This document shows, piece by piece, positions 59,532-64,000 of a stretch of 64,000 nucleotides of DNA. Source of the stretch: an uncultured Dokdonia sp. (GTDB taxonomy: Bacteria > Bacteroidota > Bacteroidia > Flavobacteriales > Flavobacteriaceae); NCBI RefSeq assembly GCF_947496725.1, contig NZ_CANMDS010000004.1, positions 186,001 through 250,000 of the forward strand. Direction: 5' to 3'. Position 1 is the stretch's first letter. Every line of letters starts with the position of its first letter. The translations under genes and the position numbers were made by a program. The notes below the pieces were generated by a model. That model saw nothing but the letters and a program-made list of their open reading frames with translations, ran no database searches and was not told the origin of the DNA.

Positions 59532-60884
59532 TTACACCATCCCCTTAACCTCCTCAAAATCTAACCCGCCATAATTCCCACTACTCATAAGCAGTATGGC
59601 TTTATTTTTAAGCTCTTGTTCAAATAGAAAGGCTTTAAAATCTGCTGGGTCTGTAAATATGGTAAGGTCATCACGTTTAAACGCTGCTGCGATTTGCTGC
59701 GCTGTGATAGGTTCTAGTTTTTTGATTTCGACAGCTTTTGGTGAGTAAAAAACCACCGCCACATCTGCAGCATCTAGAGCTCCTTGATATTCGCTTAAAA
59801 ACTCAGGATTAAGACTGCTGTACGTATGAAGCTCTAGGCAGGCTACAACAGTACGGTCACCATACTGTTCTTTTACGGCGCTTGTAGTTGCAGCTACTTT
59901 AGAAGGACTATGCGCAAAGTCTTTGTAAATAACCGTGTCTTTACTTTTGGCGATAAGTTCTAGTCGCTTGCTAGCTCCTGTAAAGGTTGAGATCGCTTCA
60001 TAAAAATCTTCTTCTACAACACCCATATGCTGGCAGATCCACTTGGCACCGGCTAGGTTATTGAGATTATGTTTCCCAAAAACTTCGATAGGCATCGCGC
60101 CATCTGGAGTTTCTAGTAGGGTCTCACCATCTTCTACCGTGTACTCAGGTGTCTGGTAAGGATATTTTTTAATGTGAGCAGTGGCATTCTCTACTACTTT
60201 CACCACATTTTCATCTTCGGTATTGTACACCATTGCACCACCGTTTGTCATTGAGTCTACAAAAATCTGAAACTGCTCCACATAATTTTCAAACGTGGGA
60301 AAGACATTGATATGATCCCAAGCAATACCGCTTAGTAGGGCAATATTAGGCTTGTATAAGTGAAATTTTGGTCTGCGATCTATAGGGCTACTCAGATACT
60401 CATCACCCTCTAGCACCATAAAATCTGCGTCATCTGTCATTCTCACCATCGTGTCAAAGCCTTCTAGCTGTGCACCCACCATATAGTCTACCTCTTTATC
60501 CCAGTAATGCATCACGTGCAGTATCATAGAGGTGATGGTGGTCTTACCGTGAGATCCTCCTATAACGACCCTAGTTTTGTCTTTTGCACGCTCATATAGA
60601 TATTCTGGATATGAGTAAATGTTGAGACCTAGTTCTTGTGCTTTGAGTAGCTCTGGGTTGTCTTCTTTTGCGTGCATTCCTAAAATAACTGCATCGAGGT
60701 CGCTTGTTATTTTTTCTGGAAACCAGCCAAATGCTTCAGGTAATAGTCCATATTTTTCAAGTCGAGATTTTGACGGATCAAAAATCGTGTCGTCACTACC
60801 TGTAACTGTCTCTCCTTTGTGATGTAAAGCAAGTGCTAGATTGTGCATTGCGGCTCCACCTATGGCTATAAAATGAATGTTCAT
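59532..60884 (-). CDS. mpl: UDP-N-acetylmuramate:peptide ligase (Mpl)
   Basis: 450 residues, Mur ligase family. N-terminal HFIAIGGAAMHNLALALHHKG, ATP loop VIGGSHGKTTITSMILH (about 107-123), and the Mpl-type VLEGDEYLSSPIDRRPKF (about 157-174). It joins recycled tripeptide (L-Ala-D-Glu-DAP) to UDP-MurNAc for peptidoglycan reuse. MurC is the nearest alternative, but the Mpl-specific start and length favour Mpl. Confidence 0.9.
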   Translation of the reverse strand: MNIHFIAIGGAAMHNLALALHHKGETVTGSDDTIFDPSKSRLEKYGLLPEAFGWFPEKITSDLDAVILGMHAKEDNPELLKAQELGLNIYSYPEYLYERAKDKTRVVIGGSHGKTTITSMILHVMHYWDKEVDYMVGAQLEGFDTMVRMTDDADFMVLEGDEYLSSPIDRRPKFHLYKPNIALLSGIAWDHINVFPTFENYVEQFQIFVDSMTNGGAMVYNTEDENVVKVVENATAHIKKYPYQTPEYTVEDGETLLETPDGAMPIEVFGKHNLNNLAGAKWICQHMGVVEEDFYEAISTFTGASKRLELIAKSKDTVIYKDFAHSPSKVAATTSAVKEQYGDRTVVACLELHTYSSLNPEFLSEYQGALDAADVAVVFYSPKAVEIKKLEPITAQQIAAAFKRDDLTIFTDPADFKAFLFEQELKNKAILLMSSGNYGGLDFEEVKGMV

Positions 60885-60966
60885 ATGTTGTAAAAGTCTT
60901 TATCGTAAAAATAAGATTTCGATTCCAAATGTGCGAGTATTATAAGTTCTATTTTGGGTGTGAGTA

Positions 60967-60982
60967 CGCTTTCGCGAAAGCG
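60967..60982. repeat. 16-bp palindrome, intergenic
   Basis: Exact copy between divergent mpl and ftsY. Confidence 0.95.
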
Positions 60983-61121
60983 TAACAAAAAAACAATATC
61001 TTCTCTCAAGACAAGCTGCCAAAACACTGTTACGACTGCAAAAAGGCGTTTGTTTATGCAGAAATATTGACTCTCTGCGAGTTGTCTGTACTGACATAAC
61101 GACATTCTCAGTAAAAGGCAC

Positions 61122-61129
61122 TATTTTTG
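61122..61129 (+). promoter_or_regulatory. -7 box TATTTTTG for ftsY
   Basis: Consensus box. It overlaps the TTG at 61127, which excludes that codon as a start; predicted leader about 45 nt. Confidence 0.6.
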
Positions 61130-61180
61130 TCTAACCGATACCAACGTTCTGCTTACGGAACACAGAAAACGCACAACCAA

Positions 61181-62134
61181 ATGAGTTTCTTCAAGAAAAT
61201 ATTTTCAAAAGAAAAAAAAGAAACCCTTGATAAAGGGCTAGAGAAGACCAAAACGAGCTTCTTTGATAAGATGAGTAAGGCAGTTGCCGGAAAGTCTAAG
61301 GTAGATGATGATGTACTTGATAATCTTGAAGAGGTGCTTGTTACCAGTGATGTGGGTGTAAAAACCACGCTTAAGGTAATCACGCGTATAGAAGAGCGTG
61401 TGGCCAAAGATAAGTATGTAGGTACAGATGAACTTAACAGGATCTTACGTGAAGAAATTGCCGGTCTACTAAGTGAGACAAACACAGGTAACGCAACCGA
61501 ATTTGAAATCCCAACCGCAAATAAACCACACGTGATTATGGTGGTAGGTGTAAACGGTGTGGGAAAAACAACCACTATAGGAAAGCTTGCTTACCAGTTT
61601 AAAAAGCAAGGTAAAAAAGTGGTGCTTGGTGCGGCAGATACGTTTAGAGCAGCAGCAATAGATCAACTGCAGGTATGGGCAGATCGAGTAGATGTACCTA
61701 TTGTAAAACAACAAATGGGAAGTGACCCAGCCTCAGTAGCCTTTGACGCACTAGAGAGTGGTGTAAAACAAGATGCAGATGTAATTATTATAGATACTGC
61801 CGGGAGATTACACAATAAGGTAAACCTTATGAACGAGCTTACTAAGGTGAAGCGTGTGATGCAAAAGGTAGTGGGAGATGCTCCTCACGATGTACTTCTT
61901 GTACTAGATGGTTCTACGGGTCAAAACGCCTTTGAACAAGCAAAACAATTTACAGCAGCTACAGAGGTGACTTCGCTAGCCGTAACAAAACTAGACGGTA
62001 CCGCAAAAGGTGGTGTGGTGATAGGAATTTCTGATCAGTTTCAAATCCCTGTAAAATACATTGGAGTAGGAGAAGGTATCGAAGATTTACAAGTCTTTAA
62101 TAAAGTAGAGTTTGTAGATAGTTTCTTTAAGTAA
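61181..62134 (+). CDS. ftsY: Signal recognition particle receptor FtsY
   Basis: The ATG at 61181 (MSFFKKIFSKEKKE) is the usual flavobacterial FtsY start. 317 residues: a short basic N-terminus, N domain, then the G domain with GVNGVGKTTTIGKL, DTFRAAAIDQL, DTAGRLHNK and TKLDGTAKGG. It docks ribosome-SRP complexes at the membrane. The acidic A domain is nearly absent, as in many Bacteroidetes. A small membrane-protein gene follows 14 bp later. Confidence 0.95.
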   Translation: MSFFKKIFSKEKKETLDKGLEKTKTSFFDKMSKAVAGKSKVDDDVLDNLEEVLVTSDVGVKTTLKVITRIEERVAKDKYVGTDELNRILREEIAGLLSETNTGNATEFEIPTANKPHVIMVVGVNGVGKTTTIGKLAYQFKKQGKKVVLGAADTFRAAAIDQLQVWADRVDVPIVKQQMGSDPASVAFDALESGVKQDADVIIIDTAGRLHNKVNLMNELTKVKRVMQKVVGDAPHDVLLVLDGSTGQNAFEQAKQFTAATEVTSLAVTKLDGTAKGGVVIGISDQFQIPVKYIGVGEGIEDLQVFNKVEFVDSFFK

Positions 62135-62148
62135 GCCATCACTTTTTT

Positions 62149-62481
62149 ATGAAACTCGATTTTAGGTGGCTTCCAGAACTTACGTTGCGCACCTTACGAG
62201 TGGTTGCTATTGGTTTTTTATTACTTAACCTGTATAGCGTGTATGGAGCATACACTGCGGTAAGGAGTGATATTGTGCCTAAATATCTAGCGCAGTACAC
62301 CGCTTTTCCTCACTATATATTTATTGCCTTTTACAGTCTCATTATATTTTATATATGGAGAATCCTTAAAGGAGCGATTGCTTCACAATACTGGTGGGTA
62401 CCCGTAATTGCAGTAATTATATTTGAGTCTACTAAGTTTTTTATCTACGGTTTCTTGATGTGGGTTAGTCCTTTTCAATAA
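62149..62481 (+). CDS. Small membrane protein of unknown function
   Basis: 110 residues, probably three helices (VVAIGFLLLNLYSVYGAY, YIFIAFYSLIIFYIWRIL, WWVPVIAVIIFESTKFFIYGFLMWV). No recognised motif. It is probably cotranscribed with ftsY (14 bp apart) and ends convergently with the serine hydrolase gene. Confidence 0.65.
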   Translation: MKLDFRWLPELTLRTLRVVAIGFLLLNLYSVYGAYTAVRSDIVPKYLAQYTAFPHYIFIAFYSLIIFYIWRILKGAIASQYWWVPVIAVIIFESTKFFIYGFLMWVSPFQ

Positions 62482-62489
62482 TTAAGCTA

Positions 62490-63614
62490 TTAGTTGATAA
62501 CAGCCATTATTTTTTCCCATAAATCTGTATCAAAACCAGAAGGACCTAATAATGACTCTTCAGTTGCATCGCCTAGGCGTATTACTACTAGTCCTTCACT
62601 AGGTAAAACATATACTTTTTGATCATCTTTACCTAAACCAGCAATGAGATCATCTGGAGCAGTAGGGATTAATTTTCCTGTAAATGTTGTCGTGGTGCCG
62701 GGTAATCTATAGCTGTCTTGCCCATTAAGCCACCATAAATATCCGTAAGCCTCATTAATATCTTGAGAAGGCGTTGTCATTTCTGTAAAATATGAGGCAT
62801 CTATTAGTTGATTTCCGTCCCAATTTCCTTCATTGAGCGTGAGTAGTCCAAAACGCGCCATACTTCGAGCTGTACTAAAGTATAATCTAAAATAGCCAAA
62901 AGGCACCCAGGCACCCGTCATACCAGTTTGTGACTTAAGCTTATTGTCATAGTAGGTATTAAAATCTTCGGGTACAGCTGCTGTTACTACGTCTTGTAAT
63001 AAGGTGTAAAAAGCGTTATGATAGTACCACTCGGCACCAGCATCATTCAGGTAAAGAAGACACTCAGGGTCAGAGCAGTTGGTATCGTCTACTGTATAAT
63101 CTCCTCCGCTGGTCATCGTGAGTTGGTTACGTATTGTTACCGCTGCTTCTTGTTCTGGAGTCATAGTAGTCCATCCCGTGCCTAGATAATTGCTGGAAGC
63201 ATCATTTATAGATAAGTAGTCTTCTTGTTGAGCAATACCTACGGTGTAAGCCGTGAGCGTTTTTGCAGCGCTATTCCAGCGATGGCTTGTAGTTGCGTCT
63301 GTATCTTGATAATAATTCTCTACTACTATTTTTCCATCTTTAAGGATGATAAAAGCTTTGCTGTTATTTTCTGCTACATAATCAGTAAGATCTTGTAGGG
63401 CTGTAAGATTCCAGTTAAGAGTAGACGGGCTTGTCACTTCCCAAGTGTCACCTGCGATAGGAGGGAAGTATAGATTACTCGTCTCGCTAGTATCATCTGG
63501 CTCTTCTGCGATGGTATCGTCAGTTATAATAATCGTATCATCTGTGATGATTTCATTATCTGTAGTTGAACACGATAGACTTATAAGTAATAAGAAATAT
63601 AGATAACGCATCAT
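62490..63614 (-). CDS. Beta-lactamase-class C-like serine hydrolase, lipoprotein
   Basis: The ATG at 63614 gives the lipoprotein signal MMRYLYFLLLISLSC; a longer reading to 63701 lacks one. 374 residues: Asp/Thr-rich linker, then SxxK (NSAAKT, the nucleophile Ser), YxN (YHN in WYYHNAFYTLL) and a late region GKDDQKVYVLPSEGLVVIRLG. The protein is a periplasmic or outer-membrane penicillin-binding-like hydrolase. Substrate unknown. It ends 8 bp from a convergent gene. Confidence 0.85.
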   Translation of the reverse strand: MMRYLYFLLLISLSCSTTDNEIITDDTIIITDDTIAEEPDDTSETSNLYFPPIAGDTWEVTSPSTLNWNLTALQDLTDYVAENNSKAFIILKDGKIVVENYYQDTDATTSHRWNSAAKTLTAYTVGIAQQEDYLSINDASSNYLGTGWTTMTPEQEAAVTIRNQLTMTSGGDYTVDDTNCSDPECLLYLNDAGAEWYYHNAFYTLLQDVVTAAVPEDFNTYYDNKLKSQTGMTGAWVPFGYFRLYFSTARSMARFGLLTLNEGNWDGNQLIDASYFTEMTTPSQDINEAYGYLWWLNGQDSYRLPGTTTTFTGKLIPTAPDDLIAGLGKDDQKVYVLPSEGLVVIRLGDATEESLLGPSGFDTDLWEKIMAVIN

Positions 63615-63744
63615 TGAAGCTTTATGATAGGACTCTAAAATATAAAAAAGGATTAATGTAGCTCTCATAATTAGGGAATTGGCAGTTTTTAGAGCTATCA
63701 AAAGGTGTAAAATATCAAGGTGCTATTTACTATGTAATTTGGCT

Positions 63745-63752
63745 TATCTTTG
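63745..63752 (+). promoter_or_regulatory. -7 box TATCTTTG for rimO
   Basis: Consensus box 21 nt before the ATG at 63774, leaving room for a short leader with AAAGGAAG as possible ribosome binding site. Confidence 0.65.
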
Positions 63753-63773
63753 CACTCCCTTAAAAGGAAGGCT

Positions 63774-64000
63774 ATGCGTACAAAATCATTGAAGAAGAAT
63801 AAGATAAACGTAGTAACTCTAGGTTGCTCAAAAAACGTTTATGATAGTGAGGTCTTAATGGGCCAGCTTAAAGCAAATGAGATGGATGTTGCTCACGAAG
63901 AAGATGGTAACATCGTTGTGATTAACACCTGTGGTTTTATAGATAATGCAAAAGAGGAGTCTGTAAACACCATTCTTGAGTATGTAAAGCAAAAGGAAGA
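63774..64000 (+). CDS. rimO: Ribosomal protein S12 methylthiotransferase RimO (3' truncated by window)
   Basis: The frame is open from the ATG at 63774 to the window end (75 complete codons). The N-terminal UPF0004 domain of methylthiotransferases is evident: VVTLGCSKNVYDSEVLMGQL with the first cluster Cys, then INTCGFIDNAKEESVNTIL with the second. GCSKN...DSE is typical of RimO rather than MiaB. It adds a methylthio group to Asp of ribosomal protein S12 using a radical SAM mechanism. The rest lies outside. Confidence 0.93.
   Translation, partial: MRTKSLKKNKINVVTLGCSKNVYDSEVLMGQLKANEMDVAHEEDGNIVVINTCGFIDNAKEESVNTILEYVKQKE

Noticed and set aside
60881-61105. 74-codon minus-strand ORF overlapping the mpl start (ATGA)
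   Set aside because: It contains the dispersed palindrome, covers the divergent promoter region of mpl and ftsY, and its composition (no recognisable domain, many Cys/Phe) is that of non-coding sequence.

Overview
The window is a contiguous chromosomal segment from a marine-type member of the Flavobacteriaceae, most like Dokdonia and close relatives. The evidence is low-to-moderate GC, Bacteroidetes -7 promoter boxes (TAnnTTTG) in front of many genes, a fused SecDF, a 287-residue primary sigma factor without region 1.1, OmpA/DUF4331/DUF6588-type envelope proteins, and a 16-bp palindrome (CGCTTTCGCGAAAGCG) scattered every few kb. The genus is an inference. About 67 protein genes and one tRNA are supported; the first gene and the last (rimO) are cut by the window edges. 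I see no prophage, insertion sequence or CRISPR array.

Region 1 (1-4950): an OmpA-family gene end, tRNA-Arg(TCG) with a copy of its 3' end 124 bp downstream, then a probable metal (zinc-like) cluster: a small Cys/His exported protein, a COG0523/CobW GTPase, two lipoproteins and a MerC-like membrane protein. Region 2 (5070-25650) is the centrepiece, a sulfur, redox and copper island. It holds two YeeE/YedE half-transporters, cytochrome bd (cydAB), an OprC/NosA-like copper TonB receptor, Dps, peroxiredoxin, a sulfide:quinone oxidoreductase, carbonic anhydrase, a heavy-metal-binding protein, two single rhodaneses, two CstB-like metallo-beta-lactamase/rhodanese fusions, a TauE exporter, a Crp/Fnr regulator carrying a Cys cluster, a fatty acid hydroxylase-family protein, cysM-cysE and DUF983. 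Ten sites GTAAC-N4-GTTAC lie in front of these genes. In nine promoters, and in the minus-strand promoter of the tenth site, the centre is exactly 36.5 bp from the last base of a -7 box. This implies one activator regulon, very probably controlled by the Crp/Fnr protein encoded in the middle of it.

Region 3 (25730-36400): an ECF sigma/anti-sigma pair facing a DUF4331 pair plus TPR lipoprotein, then housekeeping genes (BI-1-like, rpe, rpoD, tatA, PAP2) and a secreted subtilisin-like lipoprotein. Region 4 (36440-45480): a long minus-strand operon for kynurenine breakdown (kynU, kmo, RidA-type aminomuconate deaminase, semialdehyde dehydrogenase, SDR, ACMSD), interrupted by a small GIY-YIG nuclease gene bracketed by inverted clusters of short repeats. 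Region 5 (45660-64000): outer-membrane protein, MFS, queE, secDF with a TM-less SecD-like lipoprotein nearby, mdh, a 680-bp gene-free stretch with two terminators and an 18-bp palindrome, gyrB, DinB-domain protein, mpl, ftsY, a serine hydrolase and rimO.

The island reads as a pathway. SQR oxidises sulfide to persulfide, the MBL-rhodanese proteins and rhodaneses process persulfide to sulfite/thiosulfate, TauE and YeeE proteins move sulfite/thiosulfate, CysE/CysM can reassimilate sulfur, and sulfide-tolerant cytochrome bd keeps respiration running. The functional links are inferred from protein families and shared operators, not from experiment.
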